The notes under the pieces were generated by a model. It did not search any database. It worked only from the letters and a program-made list of their open reading frames with translations, and was not told the origin of the DNA. Shown here piece by piece: positions 16,429-24,204 of a DNA stretch of 38,744 nt. The DNA is from an uncultured Chloroflexota bacterium (GTDB lineage: Bacteria > Chloroflexota > Anaerolineae > Anaerolineales > Anaerolineaceae). The first letter of the stretch is position 1; each line of letters opens with the position of its first letter. A program made the position numbers and the translations under genes. The stretch spans positions 1 through 38,744 of the forward strand of contig CACYHU010000015.1 of NCBI GenBank assembly GCA_902774215.1, in the 5' to 3' direction.

Positions 16429-17124
16429 TCAGAGATGACGGATTACCATCACGACCTTTCCCATAATATGGACCTGATCCGGATTATTAATATAAATCGG
16501 TCCCATTGTGGGATTTGCAGGCTGTAAACGCACACGATCGCCTTCATTATAATAATATTTCAATGTTGTTTCTTCATTATCTGAAAGCCAGACAGCGACC
16601 ATATCACCATTCTGGGCGTCTGAAGCCTGACGGAAAATGACCTTGTCCCCATCGTTGATCATTGCATCGATCATGGAATCACCTGAAACCTCAAGCACAA
16701 ACAATTCATCAATAGGTTCTGTCTCAGGGAACATTTTCCGCGGAATTTCAACAAAGCTTTCCTCATCATAATATGTCAGGTCAGAGCCGGGTACCGGAAT
16801 CGGAGCACTCGCCACGATACGTCCCAAAACCTGAAAACGAACCACATCACGGCGCTGGTAAGAAATCGGTTTGGAATGATCAGTCTTGGTCCGGTCATAT
16901 GGACGGATCACACGCAGACTCCGGGAAATATGTTCATCCCGGTCCAGATAGCCCTGATGAATTAACTGACGAATATAATAATCCACCAGAGAGGTTGAAG
17001 GAACGCCTATATAATCACCAATCTCCCGAATCGATGGTGAATAAAGGTTTTCTTCCTGATATTTTTCCAGGAATTCCATTATTTTCTCCTGGCGTTCGAT
17101 TGTGTATTTTCCTTTTCGCGGCAT
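16429..17124 (-). CDS. lexA: LexA repressor (SOS response, S24 autoprotease)
   Basis: 231 residues from ATG 17124, which has GGAGG 5 nt upstream; an in-frame TTG 12 nt earlier is not needed. The N-terminal winged helix includes SPSIREIGDYIGVPSTS and the recognition region to residue ~60. The C-terminal S24 domain has catalytic Ser150 (VSGDSM) and Lys189 (ETTLKYY). The self-cleavage site aligns with GRIVASAPIP, giving Ala105-Ser106 where Ala-Gly is usual. LexA represses DNA repair genes until RecA filaments trigger its cleavage. No SOS gene is adjacent: lexA lies between glycosyltransferases and seems to be co-transcribed with the GT4 gene. Confidence 0.93.
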   Translation of the reverse strand: MPRKGKYTIERQEKIMEFLEKYQEENLYSPSIREIGDYIGVPSTSLVDYYIRQLIHQGYLDRDEHISRSLRVIRPYDRTKTDHSKPISYQRRDVVRFQVLGRIVASAPIPVPGSDLTYYDEESFVEIPRKMFPETEPIDELFVLEVSGDSMIDAMINDGDKVIFRQASDAQNGDMVAVWLSDNEETTLKYYYNEGDRVRLQPANPTMGPIYINNPDQVHIMGKVVMVIRHL

Positions 17125-17167
17125 TATAACCTCCAAGTAGCGAATATTTTTTCTACGTTGTTCTATA

Positions 17168-17202
17168 AATATATCAGACCATTAAAAGTTCGTCAAGGTC
17201 TG
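17168..17202 (-). promoter_or_regulatory. lexA promoter with flanking inverted repeat
   Basis: Minus strand: TTGACG (17196-17191), a 17-bp spacer and TATATT (17173-17168). An inverted repeat CAGACC-N16-GGTCTG (17175-17202) brackets the -35 box and spacer and is a candidate autoregulatory operator. The leader also has a direct repeat TTCTA at 17151 and 17161 (plus strand). The standard GAAC-N4-GTTC box was not found. Confidence 0.65.
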
Positions 17203-17222
17203 TATTTAAATTTGGGACAAAC

Positions 17223-18173
17223 TCATTCCCCGTTTTGAGGCTTTTCAGCTTTTTCGTTATCGCATTCAATAATATAATTCGGCCGGTTCCTGGTCGCGTC
17301 AAAGGTTCTCCATAAATACCCGCCGATTACCCCGAGTGTGGTCATTGTGATCCCGAAACTGAACAGCTGAAAAATAAACATTGTTGTAAAACCTGTAACA
17401 GGAATATTACCGGAAATCTTGTTGATCAGTACTATCAACGCCCAAATGATCGAAATAATGAATGCCAGTGCACCGATTATGGTGACCAGTGTGATCGGAA
17501 CCGTGGAAAAACTGTAAAGGGTATCCATCACAAGACGGATTTTCTTCTTAAGGGTCCACCGGCTTTTGCCAACCTTCCGCTTCTGCCGAACGTAAGGCAC
17601 TTCGGCTGTTCTAAAACCTGACCACAAAATCTGTCCGGTCAGGGCAGAATCTTTTTCATCCATCAGGCGCAGGACTTCGATAACTTTACGATCGATCAGA
17701 TAAATATCAAATCCATTTTTCGGCATCTTCCCAAGCGCAAAATTCCGTACCATCCAGTAATAAAATTTTGCAAAAAACTGTTGGGATAAAGACTCTTCCC
17801 TGCCCTCCCGCACGGCAAGAACCACATTATAACCCTCCTGCCATTTGCGGAACATATCGATAATAATTTCCGTCGGTTCCTGCAGATCTGCCGCCTTGAT
17901 TACAGCACAATCCCCGGTACAATGTTCCAAACCGCAGAGAATAGCTGCATGAGATCCAAAATTTCTGGAAAGATGATATATTTTTACATTTTTATCCAGT
18001 GCGGCAATTTTTTCCATTTCAGCCCAGCTGTTGTCTCCGGACCCGTCATCCACCATAACAAGTTCATAATCAAATAACCCGGGCTGAATAATTTTTTCCC
18101 GGATATCCTCATATAGCGGGAACAGATTTAATTCATTATAGTAAACAGGGATGATAATGCTAAGCCTGGCCAT
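17223..18173 (-). CDS. Glycosyltransferase family 2, polyprenyl-phosphate sugar transferase type
   Basis: 316 residues. The GT2 (GT-A) domain begins LSIIIPVYYNE, with MVDDGSGDNSW and KAADLQEPTE supplying the Asp motifs. Two C-terminal TM helices (about residues 228-252 and 263-292) follow, as in the DPM1/GtrB/ArnC group, which load a sugar onto undecaprenyl or dolichol phosphate. In this position it may put the dTDP-amino sugar made by the fdt genes onto a lipid carrier, or it could be an unrelated chain transferase. Its start overlaps the fdtA stop by 14 nt, so the four genes from fdtB on form one operon. Confidence 0.88.
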   Translation of the reverse strand: MARLSIIIPVYYNELNLFPLYEDIREKIIQPGLFDYELVMVDDGSGDNSWAEMEKIAALDKNVKIYHLSRNFGSHAAILCGLEHCTGDCAVIKAADLQEPTEIIIDMFRKWQEGYNVVLAVREGREESLSQQFFAKFYYWMVRNFALGKMPKNGFDIYLIDRKVIEVLRLMDEKDSALTGQILWSGFRTAEVPYVRQKRKVGKSRWTLKKKIRLVMDTLYSFSTVPITLVTIIGALAFIISIIWALIVLINKISGNIPVTGFTTMFIFQLFSFGITMTTLGVIGGYLWRTFDATRNRPNYIIECDNEKAEKPQNGE

Positions 18174-18591
18174 TTGCGGTCACTCTCTGAAATTCATTAA
18201 AATCACGGATATACTCATCCGGGTCATAATGCTCACTCGCAAGAACGAGCAATACCGAATCAGGACTGAAATCATACATATCTTTCCACACCATGGCAGG
18301 GAGGTAAACACCGGTATGAGGGCGGGTTAGATTCACGATGAGTTCATTACCGGAAGGGTCGATGACCCGTACTTTACTGCTTCCGGCAACATTGATCAGC
18401 ACGAACTCGGAACGCCGGTTAGCATGTTTTCCGCGGATAACATCTTCATCGGAGCCATAAATATAAAAAACCCGTTTAATTTCAAAAGGTATATCCAGCC
18501 CGCCTTCCACAACGACCAGCCGGCCCCGTTCATCTCCGTTTTCCTGAAACTGCAGCAGCTTTACTTCAGTTGTTCCCAGCATAAAACTCAT
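18160..18591 (-). CDS. fdtA: FdtA/QdtA-type dTDP-4-keto-6-deoxyglucose 3,4-ketoisomerase (WxcM-like cupin)
   Basis: 143 residues, a single cupin domain. The segments RGRLVVVEG, IPFEIKRVFYIYG, RGKHANRRSEF, GVYLPAMVWKDMYDF and VLASEHYDPDEYIRD match FdtA/QdtA in order. These enzymes convert dTDP-4-keto-6-deoxyglucose to the 3-keto isomer, which the neighbouring aminotransferase then aminates. Characterised members have an RGxHAH active-site motif; here the second His is Asn58. The start may be ATG 18591 or 18582: the AAAGGATGAG region is better spaced for the second. The gene overlaps both the GNAT gene upstream and the GT2 gene downstream. Confidence 0.85.
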   Translation of the reverse strand: MSFMLGTTEVKLLQFQENGDERGRLVVVEGGLDIPFEIKRVFYIYGSDEDVIRGKHANRRSEFVLINVAGSSKVRVIDPSGNELIVNLTRPHTGVYLPAMVWKDMYDFSPDSVLLVLASEHYDPDEYIRDFNEFQRVTANGQA

Positions 18592-19087
18592 CCTTTAATA
18601 TTGCGAACCAATCCCAATCATGCCATTTGCCGCCAATGTTCAGATGCCTGCGAAAACAGCCTTCATGATGAAAACCGGCCTTTTCATATAAACGTTTTGC
18701 CCTGACATTTTCTGAAAGAACATTTAAATATACTCTTTCAAGTTCCAGCTCATCAAAGGCGATTTTCAAAAGTTCATGGGTGGCTGCCAATGCAGCGCCG
18801 CTCCCCCAGACACACCGTCTTGTACTTATTGCGTAAAGCGCATGACCGTTTTCCCTGTCGATCTCTTCCAGGCTGATCGTTCCGAGATATTCATCGTCAC
18901 AATTCGCTATGGCATAATGACGATTTTCCTCAGTAAAAGAATCTGCGATAAATCTTTCTGCACGTTCCTGTGTCATGGATGCCGCATCAAAACGGAACCA
19001 GCGGTTCACTTCAGGGTCATGCATCCATTCAAGCATACCCGGAATATCTTTTTCCTCCAGCCTGCGCAGCCTGATCATCCTGCTCAT
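18566..19087 (-). CDS. GNAT acetyltransferase, probable sugar-amine N-acetyltransferase
   Basis: 173 residues of the RimJ/RimL type (Acetyltransf_3): IRLRRLEEKDIPGMLEWM at the N-terminus, a degenerate acetyl-CoA loop around WGSGAALAATHELLKIAF, and VLSENVRAKRLYEKAGFHHEG, the typical GNAT end. Between an FdtB-like aminotransferase (4-nt ATGA overlap) and FdtA it most likely acetylates the 3-amino group of the dTDP-sugar. Characterised FdtC/QdtC enzymes for that step are left-handed beta-helix proteins, so this would be a non-orthologous replacement. That role is inferred from context only. Confidence 0.8.
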   Translation of the reverse strand: MSRMIRLRRLEEKDIPGMLEWMHDPEVNRWFRFDAASMTQERAERFIADSFTEENRHYAIANCDDEYLGTISLEEIDRENGHALYAISTRRCVWGSGAALAATHELLKIAFDELELERVYLNVLSENVRAKRLYEKAGFHHEGCFRRHLNIGGKWHDWDWFAILKDEFYAGNN

Positions 19088-20190
19088 AATACCGTCGCAT
19101 GAAAATTGTTCAATACCTGAATCACATAATTCTGTTCAGCTTCGGTCATGCCGTTATATAAGGGAAGACTGAGTACTTCACCGGCTGCTTTTTCAGTACA
19201 GGGGAATGAGCCTTCAGGAGTGCCAAGATATGCATAAGCCTCGGAAAGATAAGGCGGGATCGGGTAATGAATAATAGAACCGATTTCGTATCGGTTCAGA
19301 TATTCGATCAGTTCAGTACGATACGGACAACGAATAACATACTGATGCCACACACTGTCCGCGCCGGGCCGTACAGACGGCTTTTCTATCAGCGGATTAT
19401 TGATGCCTTTTGAATAACATTCAGCCAAATGCTGCCTTTCAGCATTCAGGTCCTGCATATGGGACAGACGGACTCTGAGCAGGCCTGCCTGGATCTCGTC
19501 CAGACGGCTGTTGGTGCCGAGCATACTGTTATAATATTTTTTTTCACTGCCATAGTTTCTGAAAATTCTTAATTTTCGTGCCAGCTCAGCATCATCGGTC
19601 ACAACAGCGCCTCCATCGCCAAAAGCACCGCACCCTTTCGTCGGATAAAAACTGAAACAGCCCGCTATACCGAAAGTACCCGCTGTCCTGCCCTGCCAGT
19701 GATTTCCATGAGCCTGTGCGCAATCCTCGACCACCTGCAGGTTATACTTTTCCGCTATCCGCATGATTTCAGTCATGTCACAGGTTTGGCCGAAAAGATG
19801 AACAGCAAGTATCGCTTTTGTGCGGGATGTTATGACCGCTTCAATTTTTGAGACATCAATATTCAAATAACGGTCCGAATCGACAAATACCGGAGTGCCC
19901 CCATTCATCGTGATCCCCATTACACAGGCTATATAAGCATTGGAGCTGACGATTACTTCATCTCCGGGCCTGATGCCAAGCAGCCGGAAACTGATCCAAA
20001 GTGCATCCAATCCGCTGCCCAGGCCAACACAGTATTTTGCGCCGATCCAGTCAGCAAATTCCTGTTCGAAAGCGCTCACTTCCTCACCGAGAACATACCA
20101 GCCCTTCCGTAAAACTTCCAGTGCTTTCTGTTCAAATTCAGGCGCAAACAGGTCAAACTGTCGTTTAAGATCATTTGCCATTATTCTCAT
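19084..20190 (-). CDS. fdtB: DegT/DnrJ/EryC1 aminotransferase, FdtB/QdtB-like
   Basis: 368 residues, a fold-type I PLP sugar aminotransferase. FYPTKGCGAFGDGGA carries the PLP Lys, VEDCAQAHG the ring-stacking and Asp positions, and GLGSGLDAL the phosphate-binding loop. It would convert the 3-keto product of FdtA to a dTDP-3-amino-3,6-dideoxyhexose. Whether the product is the galacto (Fuc3N) or gluco (Qui3N) form cannot be told, because FdtA and QdtA are hard to separate by eye. It is the first gene of the fdtB-GNAT-fdtA-GT2 operon. ATG 20190 follows a TATAAT by 7 nt; ATG 20181 is the alternative. Neither has a Shine-Dalgarno. The rmlA and rmlB genes that would supply the substrate are not in the window. 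Confidence 0.88.
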   Translation of the reverse strand: MRIMANDLKRQFDLFAPEFEQKALEVLRKGWYVLGEEVSAFEQEFADWIGAKYCVGLGSGLDALWISFRLLGIRPGDEVIVSSNAYIACVMGITMNGGTPVFVDSDRYLNIDVSKIEAVITSRTKAILAVHLFGQTCDMTEIMRIAEKYNLQVVEDCAQAHGNHWQGRTAGTFGIAGCFSFYPTKGCGAFGDGGAVVTDDAELARKLRIFRNYGSEKKYYNSMLGTNSRLDEIQAGLLRVRLSHMQDLNAERQHLAECYSKGINNPLIEKPSVRPGADSVWHQYVIRCPYRTELIEYLNRYEIGSIIHYPIPPYLSEAYAYLGTPEGSFPCTEKAAGEVLSLPLYNGMTEAEQNYVIQVLNNFHATVL

Positions 20191-20197
20191 AAAAATT

Positions 20198-20203
20198 ATT
20201 ATA
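20198..20203 (-). promoter_or_regulatory. -10 box (TATAAT) of the fdtB operon, leaderless start
   Basis: Minus-strand TATAAT ends 7 nt before ATG 20190 in very AT-rich DNA. No ribosome binding site precedes the ATG. The -35 region is poor. Confidence 0.5.
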
Positions 20204-20307
20204 AAACAAATTTAAACTTTTTTTATAAATCCCGCCAAACATCTTTCATTATATACACCGGAATATTCCTTCACAGACCCATATTCGCGGATAAAACAGG
20301 CTTTCCG

Positions 20308-20340
20308 TGTTATACTCAGGTAGAATAAAGTCTGTATAAT
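20308..20340 (+). promoter_or_regulatory. Promoter region of the 20362-25244 operon
   Basis: Two candidate -10 boxes: an extended one, TGTTATACT (20308-20316), and TATAAT (20335-20340). The first matches the extended -10 of glnS exactly. No convincing -35 hexamer was found for either. A GAGATCGGG stretch before ATG 20362 is a weak ribosome binding site. Confidence 0.45.
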
Positions 20341-20361
20341 AAACAAGAGATCGGGCAGAAA

Positions 20362-22401
20362 ATGAACGAAAAATTAAAGAGAGTTACATCAGAATTATTA
20401 TGCGGTAAATTTTTTCCGCTGCTTTTACTTGTTATTATGGCGTGTACCTTTGCCATCCAGCTGCCGCAGTTAGGCTTTTATCTGGACGATTGGGTCTCTA
20501 TCGCCGCGTTTGACCAGGGTGGAAAAGAGGGGCTCATTGCATTCGGGATCAACGACAGCAGACCGTTTGCGGCATGGGTAACCGCACAATTCTTCAAAGT
20601 TCTCGGGACCGGTGTTCTGCAATGGCAGCTGATCACGCTTTTCTGGCGTTTTGCTGCAGCCCTAACCTGCTTCCATCTTTTGACCGGCATCTGGCCGAAG
20701 CAGAGACAGACAGCCGGTTTTATTGCATTATTCTTTGGTGTCTTTCCGTACTTCAGGCACCAGGCAATTTGCATAGCATATTTTATGATCCTGATGCAAT
20801 ATTTTGTAATATTGCTCTCATTTCTTCTTACGGTCAAGGCGCTCCGGACTGAAAAAAAGCCGCTGAAATACCTTCTTTTTTTCCTGTCATACCTGACAAG
20901 CCTGTTTCATTTGACCTGCCTTGAATATTATCTCAGTCTGGAAGCCGCCCGGTTGATCCTTATATTTGTCGTTATCAAAAAAAGGGACGGAACAGATTTT
21001 TGGAAAACAGCAAAAAAGGCAATTTTGACATATATACCATATATTTTGATTCTTGCTTTCATTCTTGTTTACCGCTTTATCTATATTCCCAGCTTGTCAA
21101 AAGATGTCCGCCAGGTCAACATGTTCACCAAGTACCACGGTTTGAACATTATCTGGCATTTTCTCGGATTATTCCTTCAATATCTTACCGAAGCCATATT
21201 GGGTGTCTGGTACCGCAGCATCAACCCGTCTTCTATCGATCTGACCATGCGAAACGCGCAGATGGGTTTAGGGCTCGGTATTCTTGCTGCGGGGCTGGTG
21301 TTTTTTGTGCTGTACAAAAGTTTCAGCAAAAATGAAAAAGACGAAACCGATTTGTATGAAATGCTGTTTTTAGGCGCTGCAGCAATGATGCTTGGATTCC
21401 TGCCCGGCATGGCAATTGACATTTCCCCTGCGTCAAGCTCAAATTATCAGGATCGTTATCTGATTCCAAGCTTCTGGGGCATCGCGATTTTTTCAGTTTC
21501 ACTGATCGCGCTTGTTTTCAAAAACAGGATCATTCGCAGTCTGGTCCTTTCTTTGCTGATTTGCATTGCTGTTTTTTTTCAGATACAAAACTCATACATG
21601 TATCGATATTCCTGGAAATATCAGCAGCAGTTTCAATGGCAAATGAAATGGCGTGTTCCGGATCTCGAAGAAAACACCGCTCTGGTAAGCGACGGTGTGA
21701 TAGCTTCCTTTATGGGCGGATGGGCAGACAGCAGCATGATCCTTGAAATGTACGGAAAGCATAAAGGAGTTAAACCGACACCCTACTGGTATTTCAATGT
21801 CGGAGAAGATAACTTCCTGAATGTCATAGGAACTGATGAGCCGCTGTATATAAAATCAAAAATGTATGAATTTATAGCAGATTCTGAAAATGTACTCCTG
21901 ATCACAAAACCGGAATACGGAAAATGCGCCTGGGTCGTTGATGAATCGGATATTGATAATCCTTTTCTTGAAACTCCCGTTTTTCCGTATATTCCTTACC
22001 AAAACAAATCCCGGATCATTCTTGAATCCGATCACCGTTTACCGGAAGATATTTTCGGCACTGATTACATTCATGACTGGTGTTATTATTTTGAGAAAGC
22101 GGACCTCGCATTTGACCGTCAGGATTATACCGAAGCACTCCGGCTTTATGATGAATTGACCGCAAATGGCGTTGTATACGGCAACCCCACGGAATTTCGC
22201 CCTTTCATTAAATCAGCTGCTTATGCAGGTGAATGGGACAAGGCTCTTGAACTGACAGAGTTTGCCAACGCCATGTTCCCGGACAGAACAACAGATTATT
22301 TTGAAAACATCTGGACAATTCTCGATCGGGATTTACCGGGTTCAGAAGAGAAATCAACCGCTGTGTTCAAAGCCCGTGATATGCTTGAATCGATGAGATG
22401 A
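20362..22401 (+). CDS. Polytopic membrane protein, GT-C glycosyltransferase-like, with soluble C-terminal region
   Basis: 679 residues. An N-terminal TM helix is followed by LGFYLDDWVS, whose paired Asp in the first outer loop resembles the catalytic loop of GT-C glycosyltransferases. About ten more hydrophobic segments run to residue ~415. The last ~260 residues are soluble, and residues ~565-660 (ADLAFDRQDYTEALRLYDEL...) look like two TPR-type helical hairpins. It is the first gene of an operon with a LysM protein, an SDR protein and a GT4 enzyme, suggesting cell-surface glycan work. No exact family was recognised and donor and acceptor are unknown. Confidence 0.6.
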   Translation: MNEKLKRVTSELLCGKFFPLLLLVIMACTFAIQLPQLGFYLDDWVSIAAFDQGGKEGLIAFGINDSRPFAAWVTAQFFKVLGTGVLQWQLITLFWRFAAALTCFHLLTGIWPKQRQTAGFIALFFGVFPYFRHQAICIAYFMILMQYFVILLSFLLTVKALRTEKKPLKYLLFFLSYLTSLFHLTCLEYYLSLEAARLILIFVVIKKRDGTDFWKTAKKAILTYIPYILILAFILVYRFIYIPSLSKDVRQVNMFTKYHGLNIIWHFLGLFLQYLTEAILGVWYRSINPSSIDLTMRNAQMGLGLGILAAGLVFFVLYKSFSKNEKDETDLYEMLFLGAAAMMLGFLPGMAIDISPASSSNYQDRYLIPSFWGIAIFSVSLIALVFKNRIIRSLVLSLLICIAVFFQIQNSYMYRYSWKYQQQFQWQMKWRVPDLEENTALVSDGVIASFMGGWADSSMILEMYGKHKGVKPTPYWYFNVGEDNFLNVIGTDEPLYIKSKMYEFIADSENVLLITKPEYGKCAWVVDESDIDNPFLETPVFPYIPYQNKSRIILESDHRLPEDIFGTDYIHDWCYYFEKADLAFDRQDYTEALRLYDELTANGVVYGNPTEFRPFIKSAAYAGEWDKALELTEFANAMFPDRTTDYFENIWTILDRDLPGSEEKSTAVFKARDMLESMR

Positions 22402-23207
22402 AAAAACTGATAATCGTTTGGATCGCATTTGTTTCCCTGATGCTCACTTCACCGTCATTTGCCGGAGAACACGTTGTGGAGCGCGGAGAAACTGCTCTTC
22501 AAATCGCTTTGGACCATGATCTGACCATTGAACAGCTGTCAAAAATGAACCCTGATATTGACCTCGAAATGATGCTGATCGGTGATGTTCTCACCGTTCC
22601 GGATGAAGGGACCTCCTTTGAAGAATATATTAACAGTCTTTATGCGGAAAAAATCAGCACATCAGATGTAAACTGCGAGGTTTTAGCTGATCAAAGCGTT
22701 CTCTGCCTGTTTCACGCCGAAAACCTTACAGATCTGCCGCTCTATGAAGTCAAATTCGCGGCAGACATCCGCGGGCAGAACGGTGCCGCCGGTCATGCGG
22801 AAGGCAGCATTCCATTAATGCAGATCCTGCCGGGAGAAAAGCTGCCCTGCAGTCTTGCAATTCCGGGCAGGTTTGATGCAGTAGAAAGTTATTCGATCAG
22901 CATACAAAACCTTTCTCAATCGGAAATGGTGCAAAGCTCTTTCAGAGTTCCTGAAACCGGATTTTCGGAAACCGACACTTTTCTTCCAGACGCTGTATCA
23001 GCAGTCGCCACAATTCTGTTCAATGAGGACAGTCGTTCCGATTTGAACAACAAACAGATCAATCTTCTTGCAGCTGCTTATGATACAGACGGGACCCTGA
23101 TTGGAGTCCGTTCACTTTTCTCGGATTTTTATCCCAGGCTGGACATCACCCTGTATACAAACAATCACAAAATCAACAGTATTGAACTCAGGCTGGAGGC
23201 TTATTAA
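22398..23207 (+). CDS. Secreted LysM-domain protein
   Basis: 269 residues with a signal peptide (MKKLIIVWIAFVSLMLTSPSFA, cleavage probably after SFA). A single LysM motif follows: HVVERGETALQIALDHDLTIEQLSKMNPDID...LTVP. LysM binds GlcNAc-containing polymers such as peptidoglycan. The remaining ~190 residues appear as two beta-rich domains of unknown family. The first gene's stop overlaps this start by 4 nt (ATGA), so they are coupled. Confidence 0.78.
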   Translation: MKKLIIVWIAFVSLMLTSPSFAGEHVVERGETALQIALDHDLTIEQLSKMNPDIDLEMMLIGDVLTVPDEGTSFEEYINSLYAEKISTSDVNCEVLADQSVLCLFHAENLTDLPLYEVKFAADIRGQNGAAGHAEGSIPLMQILPGEKLPCSLAIPGRFDAVESYSISIQNLSQSEMVQSSFRVPETGFSETDTFLPDAVSAVATILFNEDSRSDLNNKQINLLAAAYDTDGTLIGVRSLFSDFYPRLDITLYTNNHKINSIELRLEAY

Positions 23208-23208
23208 A

Positions 23209-24204
23209 ATGCGTGTCCTTGTCACCGGAGCCACCGGTTTCATAGGTTCGGCACTTTGCAGCACATTATGCCGGAACGGGAATACGGTTGCCGCGTTTCA
23301 CAGGCCGACAAGCACCATAAACAGCATCAGTTCACTTTCCCTGTCCAGACTCGTCGGAGATCTGACTGACGCAAATTCCGTCGCGGAAGCAGTCGCATCA
23401 TTCCGTCCTGAAGTGATCTATCACCTCGGCGCACAAATGAATGCAGCCCCTTCAGTCAACCGCATTATGCAGGTGAATGTTCTCGGGACACGTGCTGTGC
23501 TGCTGGCTGCGCTGCAGCACAATGTCGGCCGCGTCATACTGATGAGCTCAGCTGTTACCATGGGACTTCCGGATTCGCTCATGTACAGCAATCAATCTCC
23601 TGCCCTTATCAATGAAGCAAGAGTCCAGTCCACGGATGTGCAGCTGTGGCCTTTCGCGAAATCAAAATATCTGGCAGAAATGGAAGCCCAATCGGCAGCT
23701 ACGGGAGGACTGGATATCGTTACTGTCAACCCGTTTATGGTTATCGGGCCCGGAGACTGGTATCGGCGGAAAAGCTCGATACTGATACACATCAAAGAAA
23801 ATACACCGAAAGTCATGGTTCGCGGCGGGATCAACGTGATCTCTGTCAAAGATACAGTTACAGGTCTGATCAACGCCTGCCGCTACGGGAAAAGCGGAGA
23901 ACGCTATCTGCTCTGCGGTGAAAACCTGACTTATGAGCAATTCTTTGAATTATGCGGAAAAGCTGCCGGTTTTGAACCGCCGCGTTTATTCTTTGAAAAT
24001 GAAATTGTCTCCGGAATAATGAACAGACTCGGTTTGGGACAGGATCTGAATATCGAATGTCTTGAAGGCAGCATTTTCAATTATCCCAACCGTTATTTTT
24101 ATTACAACCCGAAAAAATCGAGAGTCAGTCTCCATCTGCCGCCCCCGGAGGAGCCGGAGAAAGTTATTCAGGACACCTACCGCTGGTTTGAGGAAAACAT
24201 ATGA
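23209..24204 (+). CDS. NAD-dependent epimerase/dehydratase-like protein (extended SDR), catalytic Tyr replaced
   Basis: 331 residues from ATG 23209, which has GGAGG 9 nt upstream; the longer reading from 23101 lies in the LysM gene and is not used. The Rossmann motif GATGFIGSA (7-15), HLGAQMNAAPS and MSSAVTMG (112-119) are those of extended SDRs. The YxxxK position reads WPFAKSK, that is Phe149 and Lys153, so the catalytic Tyr is missing. Typical family members epimerise or dehydrate nucleotide sugars or reduce ketones. With Phe this one may be catalytically altered, a binding protein, or use another acid/base. Context: surface-glycan operon. Confidence 0.82.
   Translation: MRVLVTGATGFIGSALCSTLCRNGNTVAAFHRPTSTINSISSLSLSRLVGDLTDANSVAEAVASFRPEVIYHLGAQMNAAPSVNRIMQVNVLGTRAVLLAALQHNVGRVILMSSAVTMGLPDSLMYSNQSPALINEARVQSTDVQLWPFAKSKYLAEMEAQSAATGGLDIVTVNPFMVIGPGDWYRRKSSILIHIKENTPKVMVRGGINVISVKDTVTGLINACRYGKSGERYLLCGENLTYEQFFELCGKAAGFEPPRLFFENEIVSGIMNRLGLGQDLNIECLEGSIFNYPNRYFYYNPKKSRVSLHLPPPEEPEKVIQDTYRWFEENI

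Noticed and set aside
17137..17222. Classical LexA boxes (GAAC-N4-GTTC or CTGT-N8-ACAG) before lexA
   Set aside because: Only unpaired half-sites such as AGAAC and CGAAC were found.
23101..23208. N-terminal extension of the SDR protein by 36 codons
   Set aside because: Lies in the LysM gene; ATG 23209 has an RBS and starts directly with the Rossmann strand.
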